From CAINVV01 sp031432175 (GTDB taxonomy: Bacteria; Bacteroidota; Bacteroidia; Bacteroidales; Prolixibacteraceae): a stretch of DNA of 64,000 nt. Where the stretch lies: assembly GCA_964358545.1 (NCBI GenBank), contig CAYHQN010000005.1, forward strand, positions 13,184 to 77,183, given 5' to 3'. Both the position numbers and the translations under genes were made by a program. The first letter of the stretch is position 1; each line of letters begins with the position of its first letter. The notes beneath the pieces are model-generated. The model saw only the letters and a list, made by a program, of their open reading frames with translations. It searched no databases and was not told the origin of the DNA. Positions 52,901 to 61,833 of the stretch are shown in pieces.

Positions 52901-53422
52901 AATAAGATAACAGATCTTGATCGACATGTTCTTGGCAGAGGGAATACCCCTGAATTGAACTTCGGTTTAAATATAAATGGAAACTTTAAGGGGTTTGATT
53001 TGAGTATGTTGTGGTATGGCGCTACAAATTACACCTATCTTTTGCCTTATATGTTTCCATATGGGGCAATCCCAAGTACGATGTTTGAATCTCAGATGGA
53101 TTACTGGACACCTGAGAACCCCAATGCCTCATTTCCACGTATGGGAAATGGAGGATTTGCCAACAACAAGTATCCTTCCACCTTTTGGTTAAAAAATTCT
53201 TATTATGTTCGTTTGAAGAATATTCAATTGGGCTATTCCCTTCCTCCACGATTATTTAAAAGTATAGGCGTGTCGAATTGCAGGGTTTACTTATCTGCGA
53301 TTAATTGGTTGACCATTACCAATATAAAGGATTTTGATCCGGAAACTAATTCTGTCGCTGGTACTTTTGGCTTTTTCCCTCAACAAAAAACGCTTGGTTT
53401 TGGGGTAAACATAACATTATAA
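50000..53422 (+). CDS. susC: SusC/RagA TonB-dependent outer-membrane transporter with STN domain
   Basis: This 1140-aa barrel imports glycan fragments with SusD. A signal peptide ends in QTFALDNYAQ; the long 26-residue lead before its hydrophobic core is typical of signalling SusC proteins. An STN domain (residues about 55-110) couples to FecR. A carboxypeptidase-regulatory-like domain (about 134-205, SVSGKVTDRTGASLPGATVV), the TonB-box region EEVVAIGYGTQKK and the plug DGIERNSTQFNQIDPNSIE follow. The C-terminus ends in GFGVNITL. The partner susD is 25 bases downstream. Confidence 0.96.
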   Translation: MKKTWFLTNHRHLFACSEKLLKIMKITIFIVVFASMQTFALDNYAQTKRMDVKVDESGIVAALEKIEAQSEFFFFYNNKVVKLDKKISVDLKDKTINEILDAVFKDTDIEYTINNRQIILSGKETGSLLSQQQKSVSGKVTDRTGASLPGATVVVKGTTGGTITNANGDYTLSNVPGNATLIFSFIGMKTQEVAVGNKIAINVTLAEETIGIEEVVAIGYGTQKKASLTGSVVEVKNESIINTPVANITNTLSGRLPGIFAVQRSGEPGQDAADISIRGFGNSLIIVDGIERNSTQFNQIDPNSIESITVLKDASASIYGARAGNGVILVTTKRGKTGKPLINFNVSNGYQSNTRMPEFVNAGEFAVSFNDALRNSGRPLYFSDAKVKEYRAISGESVDFTTAEKAQYEANKPYLANTDWINVVFKPIAPIQQYNLNSSGGNDQVKYFISLGYLDQKSVLRSGDDNFKKYSIQSNIDAQITKDLSVGFDLSALLAKTEYPGFTIGSIWNALLNDVPSKLLNKDPMYPTGLGQGSADADISGYKKNDTKELSGSFSVNYSVPFVKGLTAKARVDYSTTTGFNKNFSKGYNVYNYDPVLDTYSVARGGMNVLTNLTEDYGESRNLLSKVMLEYENVFGKHAIKALAVAEYTDYNKNFFSAYRTGYLSNAIDQLFAGSSTGMKNDGSENADGRISYASRINYAYSNKYLLETTLRYDASPRFAPDQRWGLFPSVLVGWRLSEENFMKDNFKFVNNLKLRLSYGQSGVDNIASYNYLSGFSFGGGYVDKTGDMQLGIQTKGLANLLATWEKHTVYNAGIDFDLWNSKIYGGLDVFYKERSGILAKRSASLPSTFGATLPSENLNSINYRGFELQLGHTGKIGELKYRIDGNIAWNRAKNVHIEEPDYSTADKYTRLRYQQSGQWTNQFYGLDAVGLFQSQAEIDAWPVIQDNNLNKTLKPGDIKYLDFNGDNKITDLDRHVLGRGNTPELNFGLNINGNFKGFDLSMLWYGATNYTYLLPYMFPYGAIPSTMFESQMDYWTPENPNASFPRMGNGGFANNKYPSTFWLKNSYYVRLKNIQLGYSLPPRLFKSIGVSNCRVYLSAINWLTITNIKDFDPETNSVAGTFGFFPQQKTLGFGVNITL

Positions 53423-53447
53423 ATGTACTTTTAAAATTTTAAAAAAA

Positions 53448-55247
53448 ATGAAAACTTTAAAATATTTATTTATTTCAGCGCTGATCTGTTTTTCAGGCCA
53501 GTCCTGTAAAGAATATCTTGAGAAAGCGCCTTTGGATATAATTTCAGATGTAGCGGTATGGAATGACAAAGCCTTGACAAATGCATACGTTGCAAATTTA
53601 TATGGGCAAATGAAGCTTCCATCAACGTTTCAACCGGCGCTGTTTCCTCCTGGGATTTCGTGGCTCTTCCTTGAACTAACTGCTGGTGAAAGCGTTATTA
53701 GTGATGAGGCAACTACACCACATACCTGGAATCCGGAAATTAGCCAAAATTTTATTTTCGGTAATTTGACTAACTCTACTGCTGGTGGGTTTAAAGAATA
53801 TTGGCCCTACGAACTAATCCGTGCATGTAATGTTTTTATTGAAAATATGGCTACTTCTACACTTTCTGAAAGTATAAAGAAAACATTATCAGCCGAAGTC
53901 AGGGTGATCAGGGCCTACACCTATTTTGAAATGGCGAAGCGTTATGGCGGCGTTCCATTGATCACAAAAGCACAAAGTATTAATGATCCTGAATCAGAAT
54001 TATTTGCAAAAAGGAATAAAGAAGCGGAAATTTATGATTTTATCGGTTTGGAAATTGATGCCGTACTGAATGATCTTCCTGAAGACGATATACGGAGTTT
54101 TACCAAATACGGCGCCCTGGCCTTAAAATCAAGGGCCATGTTGTATGCCGGTTCAATAGCAAAATATGGTACAGTCCAATTGGACGGGGTGGTAGGGATT
54201 CCTTCAAGTCGGGCTAACAGCTATTTTCAGGCCTCATACGATGCCTCAAAACTGATCGATGGTTCAGGTGTATTTTCTCTATACAAAGCGGATATAAAAG
54301 CAGGAGACCTGAAATCGTATGCCGATAATTTTTATAAGTTATTTATGACTGAGAAGAGCCCTGAGACGATTTTTGAGGTAGCTTTTATTCCAGGAATTCG
54401 TAGTCATACTGGAGCTTCTTTTGTGCCTACCGGCGGTGGAAATATGGTGGACCCAAGCCTTAATTTGGCTAATGCATTTGAAATGGTTGATGGTAGTTCC
54501 GGTGTGATTGATTATGCAAATATTGCTACCGCGAATGTACCAGACCTCCATAAAAATAAGGATCCTCGTTTTAATGCATCAATATTAAGTGAAGGAGATA
54601 TATTTCATGGGGTGGTGGCCCATACTAATTGGTGGATAATTAAAGAGAATGGTGACCGAAATCAGGAGCCAGGTGTTTTTTACACCGGTCAAAACGGGGT
54701 TACCATGCCAGGACAGGGGAGTGCTTATACATGGTCTGGATTTTGTTCAAAAAAAATGGTAAAAGACCATATAAATGAACCTACATCGGGTATTGATGGC
54801 TTGTGTGATATGCCATGTCTCTTATTTCGTTTAGGTGAAATCTATCTGAACCTCGCAGAGGCAGCTCAGGAATTGGGCAAGTCAGCTGAAGCGCTTAAGT
54901 ACACTAATTTAATACGGAGCAGGGCCGGTATTTCCCAACTCATTTCAATTAGTATGAAGCAGATTAAGCAAGAACGCCGGGTAGAATTAGCCATGGGAGA
55001 GGGTCACAGGTACTGGGATTTGAGACGTTGGAGAGATGCAGCCAAATCGCCGGCAGAAGGTGGTCTTAATGGTTTACGCATTACCAAAGCTCAACCATAC
55101 TATGACTATCGCGATTCAAAATTTCATTTTGATGTGGGAAATGCTGAAGCTAATCCCCGAGTTTTTAAGGAAGCTAACTACTATTTGCCCATAACTGTTA
55201 GGCGGCTTAGTAATAATAAAAACTTAGTTGAGAATCCGGGGTATTAA
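53448..55247 (+). CDS. susD: SusD/RagB family glycan-binding lipoprotein
   Basis: The 599-aa protein has a lipoprotein signal (ALICFSGQSC, Cys at residue 20) and forms the glycan-binding lid of the SusCD complex on the cell surface. SusD helical-repeat features include AEVRVIRAYTYFEMAKRYGG, LALKSRAMLYAGSIAKYG and LGEIYLNLAEAAQELG, with the C-terminal GEGHRYWDLRRWRDA. It follows susC by 25 bases; a hairpin follows the stop. Confidence 0.96.
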   Translation: MKTLKYLFISALICFSGQSCKEYLEKAPLDIISDVAVWNDKALTNAYVANLYGQMKLPSTFQPALFPPGISWLFLELTAGESVISDEATTPHTWNPEISQNFIFGNLTNSTAGGFKEYWPYELIRACNVFIENMATSTLSESIKKTLSAEVRVIRAYTYFEMAKRYGGVPLITKAQSINDPESELFAKRNKEAEIYDFIGLEIDAVLNDLPEDDIRSFTKYGALALKSRAMLYAGSIAKYGTVQLDGVVGIPSSRANSYFQASYDASKLIDGSGVFSLYKADIKAGDLKSYADNFYKLFMTEKSPETIFEVAFIPGIRSHTGASFVPTGGGNMVDPSLNLANAFEMVDGSSGVIDYANIATANVPDLHKNKDPRFNASILSEGDIFHGVVAHTNWWIIKENGDRNQEPGVFYTGQNGVTMPGQGSAYTWSGFCSKKMVKDHINEPTSGIDGLCDMPCLLFRLGEIYLNLAEAAQELGKSAEALKYTNLIRSRAGISQLISISMKQIKQERRVELAMGEGHRYWDLRRWRDAAKSPAEGGLNGLRITKAQPYYDYRDSKFHFDVGNAEANPRVFKEANYYLPITVRRLSNNKNLVENPGY

Positions 55248-55261
55248 ATTATAATTTTTAT

Positions 55262-55312
55262 ATAAATAAGAGATTATCGTCATGAATTTGATGAAGGTAA
55301 TCTCTTATTTTA
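55262..55312. terminator. Hairpin after susD
   Basis: AATAAGAGATTA pairs with TAATCTCTTATT, enclosing about 21 bases that can pair partly, and is followed by TTTATT. It is a candidate terminator or processing hairpin that would set susCD expression above the enzyme genes. Confidence 0.7.
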
Positions 55313-55322
55313 TTCACTAATA

Positions 55323-57509
55323 ATGAAAAATCTATTTTGGTTATTATTTATTATCCTTACCTGTTTTAAGAGTTTTGCACAGCAGGTAAATAATTTATCC
55401 GAACTGCCCCGCAATATACGTGCATCAGTTTATTTCCTTTCCCAAAACGGAGCAATTAGTGATGCTGATCTTTCGGAGGGTTCTGTAGTATTTGGAACGG
55501 ATAATACTACAGCTATTCAAAATGTTTTGGATAAGGCTCAGTCGGAACCGATTGCAGTTTACTGGGATGGAAAATATTCAGTAACAGGACTGAAAGTATA
55601 TTCTAATACGACAATAATTGCCTTTGAAGGCTGTGGGGCAATTCTTCGAAATAATTCAGACAAAGCTCTTTTGGAAAATGCAAATCGATCTTTTTCAACT
55701 TATGCGGATTTTGACATTTCTATCCAGGGAGGAATTTGGAATGGCAATGGGTTTAATGATATTATTAATCCGGCTCAAATCCATGATAATCCAAAGGAAG
55801 GATTTGTGGGGTGGGTATCTGTCTTTCGTTTTTTTGGTGTGGAGAATCTGACCATTAAAGATGCTGTAATATACCGGCCCCGAACGTTTGCTCTTCATGC
55901 AGGCAAAGTGAAAAACGTTTTTATTCAGAATGTACAAATAGATGTGGGAGAATCTGCACCTATTAATTGTGATGGATTACATTTTGATGGACCTTCAGAG
56001 AATATAACAATCAAAGATTGTGTTATCAGGGCGAAAGATGATCATATTGCTTTTAATGCGGACGAACAACCCGGAGGTGATATTACCGATATTACGATTG
56101 ATAACATTAAACTAGAAAATGGATTGTTCGGAATTCGTTTATTAAGTCGAAAATACTTAGTCGATAAAGTTAGAATAAGCAATATTCATGGAATAACAAA
56201 AGAATATTGGTTAATTGTTGATAATTACTGGCAATCCAAACCAAAGGAGAATGGCAATTTTGGAACAATAATTATCGAAGATATCAATGTAGAATCAACA
56301 GGGGAATATGTTCCTTATGTACATCATAGTTATGCAAATATAAATGCAAATGCTGAGTGTCTTATTTTTAAAACCATTAATCGTAATAAATATGAAGATG
56401 ATAATTTCCCTTCGATCCTTATAAATGGAGAAGGCAAAACAATAAAAAAATTAATTATTGAAGGCTATAACGCATCTGAAAACACTGATGAAACTGCGAA
56501 GATCACCAATCATATTGAAATTAACGGGGTCAGGGTTAATTATCTGGCAATCAGCAACAGCAGTGTGACAAGGGATTCCCCGGCAAATTCGTCTTCGTTA
56601 CTTTGTGTAAAGAACGGAGGTTCTGTTGATTACCTTCAACTGGATAACATCTATTGTAAAGGAATTAATAATATTGTTAATGCACAAGGGACCATATCCC
56701 AAATCTCAGCTTCCAATATTATACATAAGAATGCGAATGTAGGAGAAGGGACATTTAAAGCAGCTGAAAAAATAACTATACCTGATCTTGTATTAACCAC
56801 CTATTCAGGCAGTGTACAAACCAGTGGAACAGGAACATTTGTAAAAATAAGAGGAGATGGCTTCACAAAGAACCTGCCTGTTCTTCAAACGAATAATGAA
56901 TTTAGGGACAATAATATTAGCAAAATCAAAACAGTGCTAATCTTAGGCAACAGCATTGTCCATACTCCCACAGTACCTGAAATTGGCTGGTACGGAGACT
57001 GGGGAATGGCTGCTTCGGTAAGAGATAGTGATTTTGTCCACCTGCTTATCCGTGACATTCATCAAATAGATCCGTCAGTTGTGGTTAAATTCAAAAATAT
57101 TGCAGATTTCGAAAGAGGTTTTAATTCCTATCCGCTGTCAAATCTTGATTCGTTAAGAAACCCGGATATGTTGATCCTTAAAATATCCGAGAATGTGAAT
57201 GGTAAGAAAGTCCTGAAAGATAATTTTATTTCTTATTACGACAAGCTTGTAAAATATATTGCCCCTAACAGCCAGTCTATTAAAGTAATCGTTGATGGGT
57301 TTTTGGATAACGGGAATGTTGACAGGTTAATAAAAGAGTATGCCCTCAAAAACAATTATCCCTTTGTAACAACAACCAGTTTGTCAAAAGATACAACAAA
57401 CACTGCAAAGGGAAAATTTACACGGGCGGATATTGCCGCCCACCCTTCAGACAAAGGCATGCGGATGATCGAACAAAGGATTTGGGATTATGTAAAATAT
57501 TATTTCTAA
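55323..57509 (+). CDS. GH28-like beta-helix protein fused to an SGNH hydrolase domain
   Basis: The 728-aa exported protein (signal residues 1-20, ending SFAQ) has two parts. Residues about 30-500 form a right-handed beta-helix related to GH28 pectinases, with INCDGLHFDG (N215/D217) and IRAKDDHIAFN (D239, D240) in the place of the GH28 NxD and DD catalytic acids. The GHG motif of GH28 is not visible. Residues about 535-728 form an SGNH/GDSL-type domain with LGNSIVHTP (S544) and AAHPSDKGM (H707), so it may act as an esterase. That domain is nearly identical to the separate gene at 61100. The fusion suggests deacylation plus cleavage of a decorated pectin-like glycan (inference). Confidence 0.75.
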   Translation: MKNLFWLLFIILTCFKSFAQQVNNLSELPRNIRASVYFLSQNGAISDADLSEGSVVFGTDNTTAIQNVLDKAQSEPIAVYWDGKYSVTGLKVYSNTTIIAFEGCGAILRNNSDKALLENANRSFSTYADFDISIQGGIWNGNGFNDIINPAQIHDNPKEGFVGWVSVFRFFGVENLTIKDAVIYRPRTFALHAGKVKNVFIQNVQIDVGESAPINCDGLHFDGPSENITIKDCVIRAKDDHIAFNADEQPGGDITDITIDNIKLENGLFGIRLLSRKYLVDKVRISNIHGITKEYWLIVDNYWQSKPKENGNFGTIIIEDINVESTGEYVPYVHHSYANINANAECLIFKTINRNKYEDDNFPSILINGEGKTIKKLIIEGYNASENTDETAKITNHIEINGVRVNYLAISNSSVTRDSPANSSSLLCVKNGGSVDYLQLDNIYCKGINNIVNAQGTISQISASNIIHKNANVGEGTFKAAEKITIPDLVLTTYSGSVQTSGTGTFVKIRGDGFTKNLPVLQTNNEFRDNNISKIKTVLILGNSIVHTPTVPEIGWYGDWGMAASVRDSDFVHLLIRDIHQIDPSVVVKFKNIADFERGFNSYPLSNLDSLRNPDMLILKISENVNGKKVLKDNFISYYDKLVKYIAPNSQSIKVIVDGFLDNGNVDRLIKEYALKNNYPFVTTTSLSKDTTNTAKGKFTRADIAAHPSDKGMRMIEQRIWDYVKYYF
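56943..57488 (+). repeat. Duplicated 546-bp SGNH segment, copy 1
   Basis: This segment is collinear without gaps with 61238-61783. The edges are sharp: both begin TTAGGCAACAGC and end GGATTTGGGAT. It encodes the SGNH domain. Confidence 0.85.
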
Positions 57510-57525
57510 AAATAAATCCAGCATT

Positions 57526-58659
57526 ATGAATTCAAGAGAAAGAGTATTAAGTGCTTTTAACAGAAAGGGATATGACCGTATCCCAGTCAAACATGAAGGG
57601 ACTCCTGAAATTAATCAAATGTTAATGGATCGTTTTGGACTTAATAATATGGAACAACTTTTAAGAGTTGTGGGTGATGACTTTCGATATGTCGATCCCA
57701 TTTATATCGGATCTAAATTACGGAAATTTGAAGATGGGAGTGTCGAAGGTTATTGGGGAGAGAGGTACCGTTATGCTGAATTTGAAGGAGGGAAATACCT
57801 GGAAGCAAGTTATCTGCCATTTGCAAATATCCTTACACTTGATGATCTGGACCGATCACATTTTCCAACTGCCGACTGGTTCGATTATTCAACCATTAAA
57901 CAGCAGTGTCAAAAAATTGCAGCCCAGGATTATGCAGTTTGTTTTGGTACTGCGGGAGACATGGATTTTATCAACAGCATTGCCCGTGCCAGGGGGACCG
58001 AGCAAGTTCTGATTGACTTGATAACCGATGATCCGGTTTATCTGGAAATAATGGATGCCCGGTTTCGGTTTTATTATGATATGCACGAACGGGTGCTGCA
58101 GGCTGCTGAAGGGCTGGTCGATTTTACCCATATCGGAGAGGATTTAGGGACACAAAATTCGCAGGTAATTGATTTTGAAACATTTGATAAACATTTTGCC
58201 CCGAAGTTTAAAAAGTATTTTGAAATGGTTCACCGGTATGGGGTCAGGACCATGATGCACATGTGCGGCTGCGTCAGGGCATTTTTGCCACGGTTAATTT
58301 CGTTAGGCCTGGATGTTTACGATGTTGTGCAACCGACTATTCCCGAAATGGACATTTCTGTTTTAAAAAATGACTTTGGAGATGGGATCACCTTTTGCGG
58401 AAGCGTTTGTGTTCAAAGTACGCTGGCCTTCGGAAGCGTGGATGATGTTGTTAAAGAAGTGGAACGCCGGAAAAGACTATTTCCGGATGGTGGACTTTTC
58501 CTTGGGCCTTCCCATGCCATTCAGGTAGGAACTCCCATTGAAAATATTATCGCATTGTACTTAACAGCGGGAAGCTTAGTTGAAGTCATTGATGAGTCAA
58601 TTTTGTCAATTAAAGAAGGTAAAGAAGCCGGGGAGATAAATATGTCGAAACTTTTTTAG
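57526..58659 (+). CDS. UroD-superfamily methyltransferase-like protein
   Basis: The 377-aa protein belongs to the uroporphyrinogen decarboxylase superfamily, which also includes the corrinoid methyltransferases MtaA/MtbA. It starts MNSRERVLSAFNRKGYDRIP like that group. H245-x-C247 (MMHMCGCVRAF), followed by cysteines 291 and 295, resembles the zinc site of corrinoid methyltransferases (HxC plus a later Cys), while true heme-pathway HemE lacks it. I therefore infer a methyl-transfer role, perhaps on O-methylated sugars, rather than heme synthesis. It is 16 bases after the GH28-like gene and 29 bases before rhaT, so it is co-transcribed. Confidence 0.75.
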   Translation: MNSRERVLSAFNRKGYDRIPVKHEGTPEINQMLMDRFGLNNMEQLLRVVGDDFRYVDPIYIGSKLRKFEDGSVEGYWGERYRYAEFEGGKYLEASYLPFANILTLDDLDRSHFPTADWFDYSTIKQQCQKIAAQDYAVCFGTAGDMDFINSIARARGTEQVLIDLITDDPVYLEIMDARFRFYYDMHERVLQAAEGLVDFTHIGEDLGTQNSQVIDFETFDKHFAPKFKKYFEMVHRYGVRTMMHMCGCVRAFLPRLISLGLDVYDVVQPTIPEMDISVLKNDFGDGITFCGSVCVQSTLAFGSVDDVVKEVERRKRLFPDGGLFLGPSHAIQVGTPIENIIALYLTAGSLVEVIDESILSIKEGKEAGEINMSKLF

Positions 58660-58688
58660 TTTGATAATTTGAAGAAAAAATATTTGAT

Positions 58689-59708
58689 ATGATAATAGGA
58701 ATAATTTCATCAATAATTGCAGGAACACTCAATGGAAGTTTTGCTGCTCCAATGAAAAGGATTACAAATTGGGAATGGGAAAACACATGGTTGATTTATG
58801 CGTTGGTTGCTATGCTGTTTTTACCTATAGCAACAGCTTTTATTTCGGTTCCCGGACTACTCAGTATCTATACTCAGGCCGGCAGTTCCGTTATAATAAA
58901 AACTTTATTAACCGGATTTCTGTTTGGCATTGGTTCGGTAACTTTTGGATTGGGATTGCACCTGGCCGGGCTTTCAATGGGTAACTCCCTGATGGTAGGA
59001 ATTATTTCGGTAACAGGTTCCCTGGGTCCGATGTTGCTGTTAAGCCCTGAAAGTATTTTAACCCATGGTGGGGGCATCCTGGTGTTTGCCATGGTTATTA
59101 CCGTTATAGGTGTGATCTATTGTAGCATTGCTGGTGCGTTAAGAGCCAAGTCTCAGGAAGGTTGTGCTGACTCAGGTGAACGAAAGGCTTCTTTTAAAAT
59201 TGCCCTGATTATTTGCATCGTTTCGGGAATTTTCAGCTCGATGCTTAATATTTCGCTTGTAATGGGTTTACCAATTGCTGAATTGGCACAGGCGAACCTG
59301 TCAGGAGTATTTCGTTCTTACAGAGCATATAATGCTGTTTGGGCAATTACTCTTTGTGGAGCATTCATTCCTTATATCCTATATTGTATTTATCTGTTTA
59401 CCAGAAATAAATCGATAATAAAGTATAAAGATACGACCAAAAATTTTCAGTGGGCTGCACTGATGGGGTTTTTGTGGTTTTTCTGTATCACTCTCTATGG
59501 TGCTGGAGCATCAAATTTAGGTAAGCTGGGGACCACTATTGGATGGTTGATTTTAATGGCTTGTACCGTAATTGTGGGTAATTTATGGGGATGGATTACC
59601 GGAGAGTGGAAAAATGCCCCGCGAAAAGCTCAGCAGAAAATGAGAAATGGTTTGCTACTTCTCTTTTTATCGGTAGCAATGGTCGCTGTTGCTAAATTCT
59701 ATCTGTGA
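58689..59708 (+). CDS. rhaT: L-rhamnose/proton symporter, RhaT family
   Basis: The 339-aa protein has about ten membrane helices and RhaT-family features: AGTLNGSFAAPMKRITNWEWE near the start, FLFGIGSVTFGLGLHLAGLS, and SMGNSLMVGIISVTGSLGPM. RhaT imports L-rhamnose with protons. Its place in this locus indicates rhamnose or a similar deoxysugar is released from the glycan. RhaT homologues in Bacteroidetes may carry related sugars, so the substrate is likely but not proven. Confidence 0.85.
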   Translation: MIIGIISSIIAGTLNGSFAAPMKRITNWEWENTWLIYALVAMLFLPIATAFISVPGLLSIYTQAGSSVIIKTLLTGFLFGIGSVTFGLGLHLAGLSMGNSLMVGIISVTGSLGPMLLLSPESILTHGGGILVFAMVITVIGVIYCSIAGALRAKSQEGCADSGERKASFKIALIICIVSGIFSSMLNISLVMGLPIAELAQANLSGVFRSYRAYNAVWAITLCGAFIPYILYCIYLFTRNKSIIKYKDTTKNFQWAALMGFLWFFCITLYGAGASNLGKLGTTIGWLILMACTVIVGNLWGWITGEWKNAPRKAQQKMRNGLLLLFLSVAMVAVAKFYL

Positions 59709-59769
59709 AAGAAATTAAAAATTATTAATCTGTCAAAGTAGAACTTTATTCAAACCAAAATTAATACAA

Positions 59770-60999
59770 ATGAAAGCTAATCAAATTATTTTAAAAAACA
59801 CCATCTTGAGCTTACTATACTCGCTCAGTTTATTCTTTCTTAGTGGATACACTTCCTTTGCACAAAAGGATAACAAGTCAAAGGAGTATAAAGATTATTC
59901 TGTTGCAGCTTATGTATGGCCTTCATGTCATGATGAGCCTCGAAGCCGTGAAGTATTCTGGGGCGAAGGAATTGGGGAATGGGAGATTATCAAAAAAGGA
60001 AATCCCCTGTTTGATGGTCATTACCAGCCTAAGATACCCTTATGGGGTTATGAGATGGACGATGACCCGATTGTCATGGAAAAAATGATAAATGCAGCAA
60101 CAGATCACGGGGTAAATGTATTCATCTTTGACTGGTACTGGTACGATGGGAAACCATTCCTGGAAGAAACGGTTAATAATGGGTTTCTTAAAGCCAGGAA
60201 TAATGACAAGATGAAGTTTTATATTATGTGGGCTAACTGTGATATCCCAGGAAATTTGTTGAACCATTATCGGTACAAAACCGATTCGCTTATTTGGCAG
60301 GGAGAAGTGGATTGGGACAATTTCAAAATAATTGTTGACAGGGTCATTAAACAATACTTTAAGCAGCCCAATTATTTTAAGATAGATAATGAACCTGTTT
60401 TTTCCATATATAGTGTTACGGATCTCGTACAAAGCTTTAATGGAATTGAAGGAACAAGAAAGGCACTTGATTATTTCCAGGAAGAGGTTAAAAAGGCCGG
60501 ATTCCCCGGGCTACATATACAATTAATTGGTGGTTATGGCAAGCCCCACTTGTTAGATGGAAAATATGGCGAGGGCAAAGGAATAAATGAAATAGTCTCA
60601 GACCTTAACGCAAAAAGTGTAACATTGTACAACTGGAGCTCGCCTGCCGGACTCGAGGATTATTTGGAATACGGAGAAGGTGCAATGTCTTTGCGAAATA
60701 AATATGATTCAACCCTGACCGTACCCTTTTTCCCATGTATTTCTGTTGGCTGGGATACTTCTCCACGATATCCTAAGCAATCAGTTATTCATATTAACAA
60801 CACCCCTGACAGTTTTGCTGCTTATCTCCAAAAGACAAAAAACTATGTTAATCAGCATCCTGAACAACCAAAGCTTCTTATCATAAATGCATGGAATGAA
60901 TGGGTTGAAGGCAGCTATCTGGAACCTGACATGCGATGGGGTTATGGCTACCTTGAAGCAGTGAAAAAGGTTATGAGTGGAGCTTATGACAAATATTAA
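59770..60999 (+). CDS. GH99-like / WbsX family exported protein
   Basis: The 409-aa protein has a signal peptide ending SFAQK and the WbsX (GH99-like) domain. Characteristic parts are YVWPSCHDEPRSREVFWGE, GVNVFIFDWYWYDGKPFLEE, and the C-terminal NAWNEWVEGSYLEPD, whose acidic residues fit a glycosidase. Family members act as glycoside hydrolases or glycosyltransferase-linked proteins; in this locus hydrolysis is more likely. Target linkage is unknown. Confidence 0.85.
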   Translation: MKANQIILKNTILSLLYSLSLFFLSGYTSFAQKDNKSKEYKDYSVAAYVWPSCHDEPRSREVFWGEGIGEWEIIKKGNPLFDGHYQPKIPLWGYEMDDDPIVMEKMINAATDHGVNVFIFDWYWYDGKPFLEETVNNGFLKARNNDKMKFYIMWANCDIPGNLLNHYRYKTDSLIWQGEVDWDNFKIIVDRVIKQYFKQPNYFKIDNEPVFSIYSVTDLVQSFNGIEGTRKALDYFQEEVKKAGFPGLHIQLIGGYGKPHLLDGKYGEGKGINEIVSDLNAKSVTLYNWSSPAGLEDYLEYGEGAMSLRNKYDSTLTVPFFPCISVGWDTSPRYPKQSVIHINNTPDSFAAYLQKTKNYVNQHPEQPKLLIINAWNEWVEGSYLEPDMRWGYGYLEAVKKVMSGAYDKY

Positions 61000-61099
61000 A
61001 ACAGATAGAGATGGAAAATTACAAATGGAAACAGGGAATTACATTGCGTTTCACTGTATAAAGATTTCAACTTACATTATTTAATAAAGAGAGAGAGAA

Positions 61100-61813
61100 A
61101 TGAAAAAACTTAATCTAAAGAATAATTTAATTCTGTTATTTATCTTCTTAATATCAGTTATTTTCTTATCGTTCGACAACGAGGTAATAAACAAAATTGA
61201 TATAAGTAAATCCGACAAGGTCAAGATAGTGGTTGTTTTAGGCAACAGCATTGTCCATACTCCCCCAGTACCTGAAATTGGCTGGTATGGAGACTGGGGA
61301 ATGGCTGCTTCGGTAAGAGACAGTGATTTTATCCACCTGCTTATCCGTGACATTCATCAGATAGATCCATCAGTTGTGGTTAAATTCAAAAATATTGCAG
61401 ATTTCGAAAGAGGTTTTAATTCCTATCCGCTGTCAAATCTTGATTCGTTAAGAAACCCGGATATGTTGATCCTAAAAATATCCGAGAATGTAAATAATAA
61501 GAAAGCCATGGAAGATAATTTTATTTTTTATTACGACAAGCTTGTAAAATATATTGCCCCCGATAGTCGGTCTATTAAGGTAATCGGTGATGGATTTTGG
61601 ACTAACGAAAATGTTAACAGGTTAATAGAAGAGTATGCCCTTAAAAACAATTACCCCTTTGTAACAACAACCAGTTTGTCAAAAGATATAACAAACACTG
61701 CAAAGGGAAAATTTAAACATGAGGGGATTGCCGCCCATCCTTCAGACAAAGGCATGCGGATGATCGAACAAAGGATTTGGGATATAATAAAAGACTATTT
61801 TAAAGAAAAATAA
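61100..61813 (+). CDS. Exported SGNH-like hydrolase, paralogue of the 55323 fusion's C-terminal domain
   Basis: The 237-aa protein has a hydrophobic N-terminal signal (LILLFIFLISVIFLSF) and then the SGNH domain with LGNSIVHTPPVPE (S50) and AAHPSDKGM (H213). From the GNS motif on it matches the C-terminal domain of the fusion protein closely, with about 20 differences in about 182 residues by eye. The fusion has Asp four residues before the His (DIAAH) where this copy has Gly, so the acid of the SGNH triad may be altered. It probably acts as a carbohydrate esterase. Confidence 0.8.
   Translation: MKKLNLKNNLILLFIFLISVIFLSFDNEVINKIDISKSDKVKIVVVLGNSIVHTPPVPEIGWYGDWGMAASVRDSDFIHLLIRDIHQIDPSVVVKFKNIADFERGFNSYPLSNLDSLRNPDMLILKISENVNNKKAMEDNFIFYYDKLVKYIAPDSRSIKVIGDGFWTNENVNRLIEEYALKNNYPFVTTTSLSKDITNTAKGKFKHEGIAAHPSDKGMRMIEQRIWDIIKDYFKEK
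61238..61783 (+). repeat. Duplicated 546-bp SGNH segment, copy 2
   Basis: This copy is collinear with 56943-57488 over 546 bases without indels. The upstream and downstream flanks are unrelated. Confidence 0.85.
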
Positions 61814-61833
61814 ATATTCTATCTGGAGAGAAA

